Shown here: piece by piece, positions 11,280 through 23,400 of the stretch
Layout of the letters: the number at the start of each line of letters is the position of its first letter
How positions within the stretch are numbered: position 1 is the first letter of the stretch
From: Callorhinus ursinus
Taxonomy: Eukaryota > Chordata > Mammalia > Carnivora > Otariidae
NCBI RefSeq assembly: GCF_003265705.1
Contig: NW_020313168.1
Location: forward strand, 4,708,462 to 4,772,461
Direction: 5' to 3'
Length of the DNA: 64,000 nt
Notes under the pieces: model-generated
Seen by the model: the letters and a program-made list of their open reading frames with translations, nothing else
Database searches by the model: none
What the model was told of the DNA's origin: nothing
Translations under genes and position numbers: made by a program

Positions 11280-13098
11280 CAGAGGAGAATAAATGAATGA
11301 GAGAACAAAATGCTAACAGGTTAACAGCGTCTCCAGAAAATATACTCTAATCAAATCAGAAAAGACTTGGAACCAGGGGAAAAGAAAGGGAAAGAAAGAA
11401 AAAAGAAAGAGAGAAAAAAAGAAAAAGATAAAGATAAAAACAGAACTAAACAAAAAAAAACAGAATATGATCAAATATGATCAGGCTGGTGCATGGATCA
11501 GTGCCACACACTAGATTTTGGGTGTATTTTAGTCTGTTAGAAGAAAGTGCCTCCTAAAATTTTAAAGAAAGAAAGACTTATATATGTACAAAATAAGGGT
11601 TGATACAATGAAGGGATGGAATATGACTGTAAAGATGAAAATTATAAAAAATTTTTAAAAAGAAATTGATAAGAAGATGTTTGAAAAAAGAAAGAAGAGG
11701 ATTAAAAAAAAGGAAAGAAAGAAAAAAAAAAGAGGGGAGAGAATGTGATCAGGCAGGAGACTAGAACAAAGCCATACACTAGAGATTTAGGGTATATTTT
11801 GATCTGTTAGAAGAAACTGTATCTCAAAATTTTAAAGAGAGAACAACTTATATATATATATCTGCCAAAAATAAGGGTAACTACTATGAAGGGATAGAAT
11901 ATGACTCTAAAAATGAAAAATGAAAAAAAAATTTTTTAAAAAGGGGATTGATAAGATGTTGGTTGAAAAGGGAAAAAGAAAAATTAAGAAAAAACAGTTA
12001 AAAAATTAACTTTGAAAGACTAATGAATCATGGTAAAAAAAGCCATGAATTCTATGTGGAATATTCCCCTAGCGCTGGAGTTCTGCCGTTCTCATTGATC
12101 AGTAAACTTGGTCTTGGCTTGCTGGCTGTTCGTGCTGATCTTCTGGGGAAGGGGCCTGTTGCCGTGGTTCCCAAATGTCTTTGCCGGAGGCGGAATTGCC
12201 CCATCCTTGTCGGTCAGGGCTAAGCAATCTGCTCGGGTTTGCTCTCGGGAGCTTTTGTTCCCTGCAAGCTCGGTACAGATTTGGAGGATGACAGTGAAAA
12301 TGGCGGCCTCCCAATCTCCGCCCCGGAGGAGCCGAGAACTTGGGGCCCTGCTCCTCAGTGCGCCCCCAGAGAAAAGCAGTCTGTCACTCCCATCTCCCCG
12401 GTCTCCGGCCGCACTGCGTGCTCACCCGGCCTGTGACCGAGCATTTCTATCTCTGGCACCTGACCCCGTGTGGAGTCTCCAAACCCAGCAGATCCCTGCG
12501 GTGCGCTCCCGCGCCGCTCCTCCCGGGGGAGGAAGGGGAGTCTCCCCGGCTCTGCTGCTTGTTGGGTCCCTGCTGGAGGAGCAGTGGCCCGACTGTCACC
12601 GATCACAGTTTATGGCCACCCCGAGCTGAGAGCCCGCGCCTCAGCTCCGTCTCTGAAGCTGGCTTCCCTGCTCCGATACCTGGGAGCTCTGCCGCACTCA
12701 GGCACCCCCGGTCTTTCTGTGACCCCGAGGTCCTGAGACCACACTGTCCCGCGAGGGTTCCACCCCCCGCTTAGCCACTGCAGCGACGTCCCTCAGCGGA
12801 GCCGACTTCTAAAAGGTCCGATTTTGTGCTCCGTGGCTCTAGCACTTGCCAGAAGCGGCCGATGGAGGCCCCCTCCCCCGCCGTCTATCCTCCCGAATAT
12901 CACCTCGGATTCATTTCTCCATATGTCCTACCTTCCAGAAAGTGGTCGCTTTTCTGTTCAGAGAGTTGTTGCTATTCTTTTCTTCGATCTCCTGTTGAGT
13001 TCGTAGGTGTTCAGAATGGTTTGATCCCTATCCAGCTGAATTCCTGAGACCAGACGAAATCCAGGTCTCCTGCTCCTCCGCCATCTTGCTCCGCCAAC
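11280..13098 (-). promoter_or_regulatory. L1 5'UTR and internal promoter region
   Basis: The distal half (12060-13098) is GC- and CpG-rich and starts at the YY1-like site. The proximal half (11330-12050) is very A-rich on the plus strand and holds two diverged tandem units (about 11478-11700 and 11748-11968). In family terms this is the sense promoter of L1. With its ORFs broken it could at most act as a stray promoter reading leftward. Confidence 0.75.
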
Positions 13099-13112
13099 CT
13101 CATCTATCTTTT

Positions 13113-16100
13113 TCAAAATAGTGTTGGCAGCTCTTGGACCTTCATCTGCAGACATAGAGCACAGGGGGAGGACGGCACTCCAAGGATGGGGAAACACCAA
13201 GATCAATGGACCTGGGTCTCGGGACAACCTCATGGCTCGTTTGTGGTGGCCCTGGAGCACCTTCAGAAGCCCACGTGAGGAAGAAACATCCATTTGGTTG
13301 AAGTCACTACCAATTTGCATTGATACCAATTAAAGGCAACCAAATATTTATGCAGAGTAATTTTTTTTCTTATATGTTAATTTAGCTGAAGATCCTGGTA
13401 AGATATGGAATCAAAATGACAGAACAGGAATCCTCATCTTGTTCTTGGCTTTAAGGAAAATAACTGTAATGGTTTATTATTAAGTATGATGTTTTTTGGT
13501 AGGCGTTTCTTATCAGTTTCAGAAAATTTTTGCCTATTCTCAGTTCTTTGAAAAATCATGAGTGGATATTGCATTTTATCAAATGCCTTCTCTGCATCAA
13601 GTAAGATGATTATATATATGGACTTTCTCGTTTAATCTTTTAATATGGTGAATTGCTTTAGCAGATAGTTCAGTGTTAAACTGTCTTATATTCCTGAGTT
13701 AAAGACTGTGCGCTCATGATAAAGTATTTATATATAGACTACTGGATTTGGTTTGCTAATTTTGATATAGGATTTGTGCATCTGTGTTCCTATTTTCCTT
13801 GTAGGTACAGTTTCTGCCTGTTTTTGGCATCAAAATTCTGCTACCCTTATAAAAGGAGCTGGGGAGCCCCTCCTTTTGCCCCCGTCCTGTATTTCCCCAA
13901 AGGAAATTTCTATGGAACAATTTGTATCGAATAGGGGTTATGTGTTCCTTGAAGGCTTGGTAAAACTTGCTTGTAATACTGTCTGGTCTGATGCTTTTTT
14001 TGCAAGTAGATTTATGACTGCTGACTTAATGTCCTAAATGCTTCCAGGTTTTCTATTACTTTTTGAGATCATTTTGATCATTTTTATTTTTTCTATGCAT
14101 CCATTTCATCTTCTACAACTATTAAATCTTTTTGATATAAAGTTGTTTATAGTGCTTATTTTGCTAAAGAATTCTACTGTGTGTTTATGTCTTCCTTTGC
14201 ATTCCTGATGAAATTCATTTGTGATTTCCTTTTTTTTTTGCCATCTTTATTTCCAAAAGTTTATTCACTTTGTCTTATTGGAAAATTAACTGTGCATTTG
14301 TTAATTCTTTCTTTTGTATATTTCCTGTTTCACTAACTTCTGTACTTATCTTTAGTGTTTCCTTCCTCCCAGTAAACATTTTTTTTCTGGTGTTTTTTCC
14401 AATTTCTTGTGTTGAATACTTCCTTCATTAATTTTCACTCTTACTTCCCAGTGACTATTTATTCTTTTACTGCTTTTTTCCATATTTGGAAATCTTATTC
14501 TTTCACTGTCTTAGTTGTAAATACTTGAGACTTTTTATTACGCTTTATCCTCTGAATTATTTAGAAGTATGCTTTTTAGCTTGCAAACGCTTGGAATTTC
14601 TCATTTTATTATTTAATGTTAGGTGATCTGTGTGATATCAGTTGAAACTTCCTTTGCAACCTAATATCGAATTCAGTTTTGTTAAATGTCAGATTTGAGT
14701 TTGAAAAGAATATTTAGAGCCTATGTACATCTAGAGCAAGCTCATTAATAATGAGGTTCAAATTAAGCTACGATTTTTCTGACAGAGACATGCTAAAATT
14801 TTCCCCGGTGATTGTGAGTTTTTGGTTTCTTTTGCAGTTTTACTTTCTGTATTTGAGACCAAATAGTTAGAGGCACAGGGGTTTGGCACTGACACATTTT
14901 CTTAAAGAATTATTTTTTTTTAATTAGTGAGTAAACATTTTTGTCTTAATGATTCCTTTGTTAGTAATATTGCTATTACTTTCTTTTGTATATATTTTGT
15001 GTATGTATATATTTTATGTATACATATCAACTTTTTTTTATACATATTTTTTCAACCTTTATTTTCAACCTCTCTGTGTTGTTTGGGTTGAGTTGTATCT
15101 AAAAATCTTTTGTATAGATTTTTTTCATCTAATCAGTTAGTCTCTGTAATTAATAGGCAAGTTTAATACATTTACTATTATCATAATTATTAACATATTT
15201 GGACTTAACTGATATATTTGAACTTTAGCTTATTATCTTACTTATGTTTTTTCTCCAATTTTCCCTCCAATCTTACATATTATTGTTGGCTAGCATTTTA
15301 GTTTCACTTTGTTTTTAACCCCCTTGATTCAGCGCAATTGTAATTACTGATATTACTATCAATTATAGTCAATGTTTATTAGGTTGACTATCATTTAAAT
15401 CCTCCTGGATTTAATTACCACTACAACTGAAGTTTTTTCAATGAGGATCCATGAATACTAGACTCCTTTTTTTTTTTTTTTTAATTTGAAGATCTGGGTG
15501 CCTGGGTGGCTCAGTCAGTAGAGTGTCTGCTTTTGGCTCAGGTCATGATCCCAGGGTCCTGGAATCAAGCCCAACACCGGGCTCTCTGCTCAGCGGGGAG
15601 CTTGCTTCTCCCTCTCCCTCTGCCCCTCCTCCCTGCTCATGCTCTCTCTCTCTCAAATAAATAAATAAAAATAATAATTTGAAGATCTAATTGGCTTTAT
15701 CACGTGATTCATGAGTCAGGCAGCATCCCATGTAGCAAGTAGAGGTGAGCTCTCAGTAGACTCTCTTTTGTGTCTATCAGAAAATCCCTCTAGACAGCCC
15801 TCACTTCTGGAGGATAGTTTAGCTGAACATATAATTTGGGATAACATAGCCCCTCAGTACTTTGCCAAAAGGATAGCACTGTCTTCTGGCCTCTGTTGGT
15901 GATGCTGAGCATTCCATCAATCCAATTGCCATTTCTTTCCAGGTAGGTAGTCTTACCTCTTTGGTTGCTTTTAAGATCTCTGTGTCTTCGGTGCTTTCTA
16001 ATTTCTCCACAATGAGTCTAGCTGTGTACTTATTTTTATTTATCCTGTTTGGATAATGTGACACTTCACTCTAAGGACTCATTCCTTCAATTATAGAAAA

Positions 16101-16480
16101 ATTCCATCACTTGTTCATTTTTAATTTGCCCCACCCCTGTCTTTATTTTCTTCTAGACCATAAGATGGATGTTCCACCTACTCATTCTATTGTCCACGTT
16201 TCTTAATTGTGTTTTCTTATTTTTCATCTCTTCATATCTCTGTGCTGCATTTGGGATGATTTCCTTCTAATTATCTTCTATTTCTCGAATTCCCTCCTTC
16301 ATATTGTTACCTCTATTTATCTCATAAATTTAGTTTATAATTTCAATGAAGATATTTTTACATCTAAGTCTACTTGATTATTTTTTATGTCCACTTATTC
16401 TTTTCAAAATGTCCGATTCTGCCCAATTCCTTCTTTTACTTCCCATATCATTTTAAATATACTTTAATATTTCAGATGTT
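13113..16480 (-). mobile_element. Old L1, continuation (ORF2 to ORF1 region)
   Basis: AT-rich reverse-strand L1-like sequence includes the RT-region stretch near 13560-13720 (TTTATCAAATGCCTTCTCTGCATC) and runs toward an ORF1-like region near 15820-16060. All frames are closed. Bases 13113-13170 directly continue the sequence broken at 6019. A SINEC (15496-15675) and a later LTR (from about 16486) interrupt or end it. The exact right boundary is not resolved. Confidence 0.7.
15496..15675 (+). mobile_element. SINEC
   Basis: It has the tRNA-derived head, a CT-rich region and an AAATAAATAAATAAA tail. The target duplication AATTTGAAGATCT is at 15483-15495 and 15676-15688. Confidence 0.95.
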
Positions 16481-16485
16481 CAGAC

Positions 16486-16999
16486 TGTGAAAATTAATAA
16501 AAGGAAACCTCATTTAGAATGGAGCCCAGAGGCCACAGGGAAGGCTCTCACTTTCTACCACTCTTGTCTATTGTGGGCCCAACAAGAAAAGACCAGGGAC
16601 ACAAATCCTTACTACCTTAGCTACTACTTTGCTATCCCAGCAAGGGGGAGGAAGTTTTTCTCCTCCCCTAGCAATAGCCCAGCCAATGAGAGATAGTCAC
16701 AGCCCAGCCAATGAGAGACTGTCATAGCTCAACTAATGAGGGATGGTCACAGCCAATGAGAGACCATCACAGCTCAGCCAATGAGAGGCAGTCACAGCCA
16801 AGCCAATGAGAAACCCCCATGTTACAATTTCCAGTGGACTTTCTGTTTACAGCGTCCCTGGCAGCATCCCCCTTGCTCTATAAAAGGGCCTCCTGTCCTT
16901 GCTCTGTGGACCTGGGTGTGGTTCTGCTATGTCCTACATGTACCAAGATGCAATTCTTTGCTATTTCAGAATAAACCCATCTCTGCTGATAAAATGGCA
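16486..16999 (+). mobile_element. Solitary LTR (ERV class I-like) with CCAAT array, TATA and poly(A) signal
   Basis: A CCAAT array (16683-16807), a TATA box TATAAAA (16879-16885) and AATAAA (16970-16975) lie in the order and spacing of a retroviral U3-R. The start is placed at TG near 16486 and the end near 16999; neither end is certain and no target duplication was found. No gag, pol or env follows. Confidence 0.7.
16683..16807 (+). promoter_or_regulatory. Tandem CCAAT-box array in LTR U3
   Basis: CCAAT occurs at 16683, 16708, 16753, 16778 and 16803, each followed by GAGA or GAA, with a degenerate CTAAT near 16734. The steps are 25, 25, 20, 25 and 25 bp, so the array arose by tandem duplication. 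CCAAT followed by GAG resembles NF-Y targets. Confidence 0.8.
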
Positions 17000-19195
17000 G
17001 TTTTATTTTTTAAGGTTTATAAGATTTTCTATGAATTCCAGTTATTGCGGAGCTAATTCTTGTTTTGTTACTTCTACTGTCTCCTTTTTGTGGTGGTTTA
17101 TGTATGCGTTCCATAATTTTTCCTTTGTGGGTTCATAGGAGAGTGTTTGCCCCAGCCCTTTGGGAGTCTGGTATGCTTTAGGTGGCAAAATTGTCCCTGT
17201 GGAGCAGTTTCATATCTGCTTCTGCCAGGGCTCAGGTGTTTAAATGGTCTGGGAACAGTTTTTATGTTGCTCTTGTGACTTGGGCTTTCTCCACCTCTCA
17301 GTGTAACATCATGAACCTTGCTCCCGTTTTTGGGACAGGCCCAGGGTTTTGATTTCTGACAGGCAAGTTATTTTCTATCCAAATCCCTAAATCCCTGGCC
17401 CAGTAGGTGGAGTTTTGCTAGCCCCCTTTGTGCCATCTTCAGGGCAGCAATGAGCAGCTCTTGAAGACTCCAGGCTGTAAGCTGGGGCTCCATTCCAGCT
17501 AATTCACCTTGAGTGAGCTCCAGATGTCACCTCGGGTCCCCATGTTAGAAACTCAGCCAGAGGTTCTCAGCCATCACCAGATCTGAGGAGTGTCAATGGA
17601 TTTGGGGAGGCCCAGTTTGAGGTCAGAGAAGGGCCTACTTGCATAGACAACTCAGGTAGGGTGATTTGAGAGACTCCTCCAAAGAGCAGACACCCTGTGT
17701 CTAACTGCTATTTCTTCAACTGTAGCACGACCTCATGGGAGTTAGAACTGTGGTTACCTTAGGTCAGCACCACCTCTGGCCAGGTGAGCCACCTCCCTTG
17801 CATAGAGATCCAGCCCACAGACCATCCTGGCCCCCAGGGAGCACACTGTGACCCACGGCTCTAGAATTCCAGCTGGAAAGAGGACACCAGAGGGAGAACT
17901 TCAGAGAGAGCCAGAAAAGCACTAGGGAGAAGGCATCAATCTCTCATAAAGTGGAAAGCTGCCGGCTTCCAATCTCCAATAAAGCAGAGGAGACAGAAGA
18001 GGTGGCTTCGCCAAGCTGCCACATCTCTAGAATCACTGCTGAGTAATTGCTTGGTACTTCAAGTCCGGGATGGGGGCTCTTGAAGCAGTATTTCATGGGA
18101 GAGACATTGAGCCCTCATCGGGACAAGAAATATGGTTGTTAAACAGGCAGCTCATGATATAGCATTCATCTGGTGGCAAATCCGTGAGATTCATTAAGCT
18201 GACCAGCCCAGCCTCCGAAGAGGGATACAAAATTAGCCAGAGGAGGGAAGAGGTAAGAAGTCACTGGAGGGAGGTGGGGTAGAAGAAGCTTGTCTTCCAG
18301 GTGGTGATTTTGGAACATGGGAGGGAAGGAATGGGAAGTTTGTCTTCTTCCCTGCTCCTTACAAAGAATGTTTTAGCCCCGGGGCACAGATGCCTAAAAG
18401 GAAATCCCCAGTCAGTGCATATGACCAGCACCCCGCAAAGATCACCGACTTCCATTGTTAAATTCCCACCAGTGCCACCCCCCACAACAAGCCCAGAAAA
18501 CTGCTCTGCAAAAATCTGCACAATCAACCTGACCTGTGGGTAATCAGAAAATCAAGAACAAACTTGCCTCATCAGGAAAATGCTGGGCACCTACCTGACC
18601 TGGGAAATCTATACGTAAATTCAGGCAGATCTACAGTCTTCCTGGTGCATCTGGTTTGGTCTCCAGCCAGGTCCCAAGCTCAGGTAAGACAAAGGGGGCA
18701 GCAGACTGTGGTTTAGAGCAGAACTGTCAGGATGAGGGGTTTCTGTTTGGGGGGGATGGAGGGAAGGGAGGCCAAGGTTTCTTCCCAAAGCAATGTTAAA
18801 TGGTCTCTGCTTTGTCCCAGAGAGCCCCAACTTACAGCTCACTTTTTGATTCTTAAAATTATAATTGACGCTTGGGGAAAAAAATGAAAGAACCCTGGTG
18901 GCAGAAAATCAAATTGTTTCAGATATTGCAAAGCAAATCTTCCTACAGCCCGGGCATTCCTCGGTGGTGTGCTGTGGCCTCTTGTCACCATTTAAGTCAC
19001 CTGGTTGCTGGCCACACCCAGCACCTATGTGCCTGGAGGAATGCCTTCACACTTAGTGTCACTCAGCAAGGCCATGTTGTGTTATGGTGCAAACTACCTC
19101 CAAGTCTCAGTGGCTCGCTGTGAGACAGGTGTGTTTTTAGCTCATGCTGAGTGCCCCTCACCACCCTGCCCCAGGAGATGACAGAGGCGGAGTCT
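17000..19195. other. Intergenic, no gene recognised
   Basis: 17000-17160 is AT-rich and may be more old L1. The rest is mixed composition. Open frames here are short and show no family signature. Confidence 0.4.
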
Positions 19196-19385
19196 AGAGT
19201 CAGGGAACACTGGGGCCTGGAAGGGACAAGGAAGGGGGCTTCCCTAGAGCCTTTGGGGGTGGGGGAGGGGCACAGCCCTGTAACGCCCTGATTGCTGACT
19301 TCGGGCTTCCAGAACTGTGAGAAAATAAATTCTGTTGTTTTAAGTTTGTGGTACTTTGTTACAGCAACCACAGGAAACTAATACA
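19196..19385 (+). mobile_element. ERVL-MaLR LTR, 3' part
   Basis: It ends with CCAGAACTGTGAGAAAATAA, TTGTTTTAAG, GTACTTTGTTACAGCAACC and AACTAATACAG, the standard 3' end of MST/MLT1 LTRs. Confidence 0.8.
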
Positions 19386-19594
19386 GATTGATCTTTGCTC
19401 TAGGACTCAGGCTGATGGAGCAGCCTCTACCCAGACCACTGGGGGTTTTCATCAAAGGAAAAGAAAACAAGGCACAAAGTATGAGCTGGTTCTCAAAGCT
19501 TCCACACAAAGGTGACCCAGTCATTCTGCTCACAATTCATTGGCTGGAGCAGGTCACCTGGATGCCTATGGCTTCAAAAGGCAGGGAAATGTAA

Positions 19595-19785
19595 TCCCCT
19601 ACCTGAGAATTTGGCAAACTTCTGTATGGGGCCATGTGGTAAATATTTTATACTGTGGGCTGCATGGTCTCTGTTACAGCCACTCAACTCTGCCATTTTA
19701 GTGAGAAAGCAGGCATGGACAAATGTAAATGAATGTGCACTCCAATAAAACTTTATTTATAAAACCAGACAGTGGGCCATATTCT
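19595..19785 (+). repeat. Medium-reiterated repeat
   Basis: GGTAAATATTTTATACTGTGG, CTCTGTTACAGCCACTCAAC and CCAATAAAACTTTATTTATA are recurring blocks of a common mammalian dispersed repeat. I cannot name the family with certainty. Confidence 0.55.
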
Positions 19786-19859
19786 GCTGAAGGAAGGGAC
19801 AGTGGGTGTTACTGGGTAATGGGACAGTCTAGCATAAATTCCTTTGTGTTTTTTACTTC

Positions 19860-20400
19860 CTCTTCTGGTTATTCATCACTGCATAGCAAATCACCCCAAA
19901 CCTTAGTGACTCAGAACAACAACCATACTTAGCATTGTCTCTCACAGTCCTGGGGGTTGACTGGGCTCAGCTAAGGGGCTCTTCCTGGGATCTTTCATAT
20001 GGCTGCTGTCAGGCAGTGGCTGGAGCTGCAAGCGGCAGAAAGCTGTTTGCATGTCATGTTCGCATGTCTAGACTAGCTGCTGGCAGCTGGGGCTCCCGGG
20101 TGTCCTTATCTTTTTGTGTCCCTCCACATGGTTTCTTTCTTTCTTTCTTTTTTTTTCTAAGATTTTGTTTATTTGACAGAGAGCACAAGCAGGCGGAGCA
20201 GCAGGCAGAGGGAGAAGCAGGCTCCCCACTGAGCAGGGAGCCCGATGCCGGGCTTGATCCCAGGACCCTGGGATCATGATCTGAGCTGAAGGCAGACGCT
20301 TAACTGCCTGAGCCACCCAGGCACCCCCCCCTCCACATGGTTCCCACAGCACGGCGCCTCTTTTTTACTTGGCAGCTCAGGGCTCCATAGGCCAATGGAG
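19860..20400 (-). mobile_element. ERVL-MaLR-like LTR split by a SINEC
   Basis: It opens with the TGCATAGCAAATCACCCCAA and TTAGTGACTCAGAACAACAA blocks in reverse and continues beyond the SINEC at 20134-20329. Confidence 0.6.
20134..20329 (-). mobile_element. SINEC
   Basis: Reverse SINEC. The target duplication CCTCCACATGGTT is at 20121-20133 and 20330-20342. Confidence 0.95.
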
Positions 20401-20481
20401 CAAGAGTGCGAGAAAGCGCCATATGTGGCTATTTCAATGAAATTCAATTAAAATTAAATAAAATTTAAAATTCAGTTGCTG

Positions 20482-20683
20482 GGGCACCTGGGTGGCTCAG
20501 TCGGTTAAGTGTCTGCCTTCGGCTCAGGTCATGATCCCGGGGTCCTGGGATCGAGCCCTTCGTCGGGCTCCCTGCTCATCGGGGAGCCTGCTTCTCCCTC
20601 TCCCTCTGCTGATCCCCCTGCTTGTGCTTTCTCTCTCTCTCTTTCAAATGAATAGATAAAATCTTTAAAAAAAATAAATAAAG
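20482..20683 (+). mobile_element. SINEC
   Basis: Head GGGCACCTGGGTGGCTCAGT and an A-rich tail. The duplication TTCAGTTGCTG is at 20471-20481 and 20684-20694. Confidence 0.95.
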
Positions 20684-21059
20684 TTCAGTTGCTGAGTCAC
20701 ATGAAGCCACATTTCAAGTTTTCATGGTGGCTACCATGACTGACAGAGAGTGCACCAAGCCAAGTGGGAGCCACGTAGCCTTGCATGATTTAGTCTCAGA
20801 AGTCACACAGCATCATTTTGGACTCATTCTGCCCACAGGCCTGCCCAAGTTCAAGGGGAGGGGAAATAGATCTCGTCTCCTGATGCAGGGTGGCAAGATT
20901 CTGGAAGGGCCCATGGGACTGAAAATATTGCTAGGGCCATTTTTAGGGAAAATAGGCCCATGAAACTGGACATTGTTGGGGCCTAGAGATCACCTCTCAG
21001 TAGCTGAGAGCAGAGGCCAGACCCCTCTCTGGGTGAGGTGAATGTTTCTCTACACAGTA

Positions 21060-21180
21060 CCTAATTCTGGGTTGTGAGGACGCAGTGAGTTAATCCTGTA
21101 GTGTTTATCATGGTGCCTGACACATGGTGAACGCACAGTAAATGCAGCCACCATAGTGTCCCAATTTTATATATAGAAAG
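21060..21180 (+). repeat. MIR relic, 3' part
   Basis: GAGTTAATCCTGTAG and TGGTGCCTGACACATGGTGA follow the MIR 3' pattern. Confidence 0.55.
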
Positions 21181-21204
21181 AATTCTATGTAGGAACTGCT
21201 GTAG

Positions 21205-21365
21205 ACGGAATGCTTAGGTCTCTCCAAAACTCATCTGTTGAAGGCCAACCCCAAGGTGATGGCGTTTGAAGATAGGGCCTTTGAGAACTGGGTAGGTCAT
21301 GAGGGTGGAACCCCCGTGAATGGGATTTGTGCCCTTAGAGAAGAGACCCCAGAGAGGTCCCTTGA
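21205..21365 (+). mobile_element. ERVL-MaLR-type LTR, 5' part
   Basis: ACTCATCTGTTGAAGGCCAACCCCAAGGTGATGG-type opening, GATAGGGCCTTTGAGAACTG and GTCATGAGGGTGGAACCCCC are MST/MLT1 LTR blocks. Confidence 0.65.
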
Positions 21366-23129
21366 ACCTTCCACTGTGTGGGCCACCCCACACCCCCATC
21401 CCATTGCAGGCCTCTGGCCTGGAGCAGTCTGAGCTGGGGGAGGGGAAAGACAGCCAAGTTCAGTTGGGGGTTGTGATAATAGCATGGGCTGTGTCGGTGA
21501 CCTAAAGTGGCCATGGAGCTGTCACCTGAGAGAGGTTGCCAAGAAGCCATGGCATTTGCCAGCCTTCTTGTCCCGGGGTGAGGGAAGATGGCTGAGGAGC
21601 AGAGGGAGACACAGACAAGATCATGCTGCATTGGCAAGAGTCAATGAGGACATTACGTCTAGGAGCAGGACTGGAGATATTCTCTAAAATGCTAACGGTG
21701 GTTATTCAGGTGGGGTAGGTCTGATAATTGGCTTTGCTTTATTCTGTGTGTTTTTCTCTATTTTGCAATTTTTCTCCCGGGGATCTGAATTACTTACATA
21801 GTTAATGTACGTAATAAGAAAAAAATACCTTTTCTTTTTTAAATTGTGTAAAAAGTACGCTTGCAGAATAGGGAGGTTTTCTCTGCGGCCCAATTCCGGG
21901 GGTGTTGTGACCAAACAGGCTAAGCTTCTTTAGCATCCTGCCTGCTTGGAGGAGCCTCCACGGACACGGACCCATCAGGCAGCCTCCAGTTTGGGGCTCC
22001 TGCATTTTCTCCCTTTGAGCTACATTTGCTCTGACCATGGCGTCCCTCACAGGGACGGGAACCCAGTGGGAAATATTGAAGTCAAGCCCAAGATGGTGGG
22101 AGAATAGGAGAAAAAGAAAACTTCGTTGTCTCTGAGATATCTGGAGGACTCTGCGTTAATCCGGTGTCAGGAACTATGTGTGGGATCTACAAAGCCCACT
22201 CCTCCGCCATGGCCGGGGCAACTTCTGGAACGCTCCTTAATTAATATCTGCCCTTCCCTGCAGTGGTTTCTGGGTCCCTCATCAGCCAATTGAAATGTTC
22301 TCCTGGAAACAAAGACTCGTTCGGAGGTGCTGGGCTTCCAGTAATTTCTTCCCAAGATCTATTTGTCTGGAGAAGAGTTCACGGAATGGTACATCTGTAA
22401 ATTCCATTTCGTGATCACAAAAACACTGCAGGGGGATGTGGTTGCTACGGTGACAGGGATGGTGCCGCACTATTAATTTGTAGGGAAGGATGGTGGACGT
22501 CACTGACCCTCGGCAGGAAGTCTCAGGTTGAAATGACCATGGTCTCTCGCATTCCCCTCCCACCATTTCGGGGTGAGGGGGAGATGGGCATGTGCAGACA
22601 GTGCAGAAAATTGCCCAGGACCTCTGGGTTCCCTGCTCGCAGGTCTCTCCAGACGCGTTTGTATGATGCATGCCGTTTCCAGCTCTCCTGGGAGGCTGCG
22701 CACATGTGTAGGCTGTGCATTTAAACAAATAAACCTCCGCCAACTCCGAACAAACTGGGGGGAACCAGCTCCCTAAGGCTGGGAGGAGGAGGGGGTGGGA
22801 GGCCTCAAAGGGATTTTCTGGCAACTGTGGAGACTTCACAGTTATGCAAAACTGGTGGTGAATTTCCTTTGATCTGAGGAAGATGCAAAGCAGAAAGGAA
22901 AAGCAAAGCCTCAAAGGAAAGGCCAGACAAGCCTGTCTCTGTGGATCCTGAGGCAAGACTGTAGTTACAGAACCCAAAAGGGACTTCACCTCCCACGTGG
23001 CAGTCTCCAGAGGTTCAGTCTTCCAACCTGACTGGGGCGTACAGCCCATGCCCTCCATCCCCAGAGCCCACAGAACTCAAATCACATTCAGTCCTGTTCA
23101 GGAAAGGTCTGAAAGCCAGGCTCAGGGTG
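21366..23129. other. Intergenic, nothing recognised; possible conserved segment 22270-22490
   Basis: No exon is supported. A 258-codon minus-strand frame (23058-22282) has no recognisable domain. The 22270-22490 part is less repeat-like and holds an RFX X-box-like palindrome at 22441-22454. Confidence 0.4.
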
Positions 23130-23400
23130 TCGTCAGTAGAATAATGGCCCCCAAAGATGTCCACATCCTTTTCTTCTTCTTTTTCTTTAAGATTTTTATT
23201 TATTTGACAGAGAGAGCACAAGCAGAGGGAGAGGGAGGGGGAGAAGCAGGCTCCCCGCTGAGCAGGGAGCCCGATGCGGGGCTCGATCCCAGGACCCTGG
23301 GATCATGACCTGAGCCGAAGGCAGGCGCTTAGCTACTGAGCCACCCAGGCGCCCCTCCACATCAATTTCTAACAGCTTCTCCCTCCTGCTCCCCATAAAG
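23130..23400 (+). mobile_element. MLT1-like LTR start interrupted by a SINEC
   Basis: AATAATGGCCCCCAAAGATG and TCCACATCC open an MLT1-type LTR. The SINEC at 23168-23355 follows, then TCCACATCAATTTCTAACAG. Confidence 0.55.
23168..23355 (-). mobile_element. SINEC
   Basis: Reverse SINEC with complete head and tail. The short target duplication TCCACATC is at 23160-23167 and 23356-23363. Confidence 0.93.

Larger units (their letters stand above)
6034..13098 (-). mobile_element. Full-length LINE-1 (carnivore L1), about 7.1 kb
   Basis: Direct repeats CTCATCTATCTTTT at 6020-6033 and 13099-13112 bracket the element. On the minus strand it starts GGCGGAGCAAGATGGCGG, with the YY1-type AAGATGGC at 13087-13080. 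A GC-rich 5'UTR, an A-rich spacer, ORF1, ORF2, a 3'UTR and a short A/T-rich tail follow. Both ORFs are broken, so it cannot move by itself. It landed in an older L1 of the same orientation, which resumes on both sides. Confidence 0.95.

Noticed and set aside
12100..12800. CpG-rich block that looks like a promoter CpG island
   Set aside because: It lies inside the L1 5'UTR between the YY1-like start and the A-rich spacer, so it belongs to the element.
16683..16807. Regularly spaced repeats resembling a CRISPR array
   Set aside because: Vertebrate DNA. The units are 25-bp duplications of a CCAAT box, with no spacers or cas genes.
22282..23058. 258-codon minus-strand frame
   Set aside because: No domain, signal or splice context; composition like surrounding DNA. 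A chance open frame is the simplest reading.
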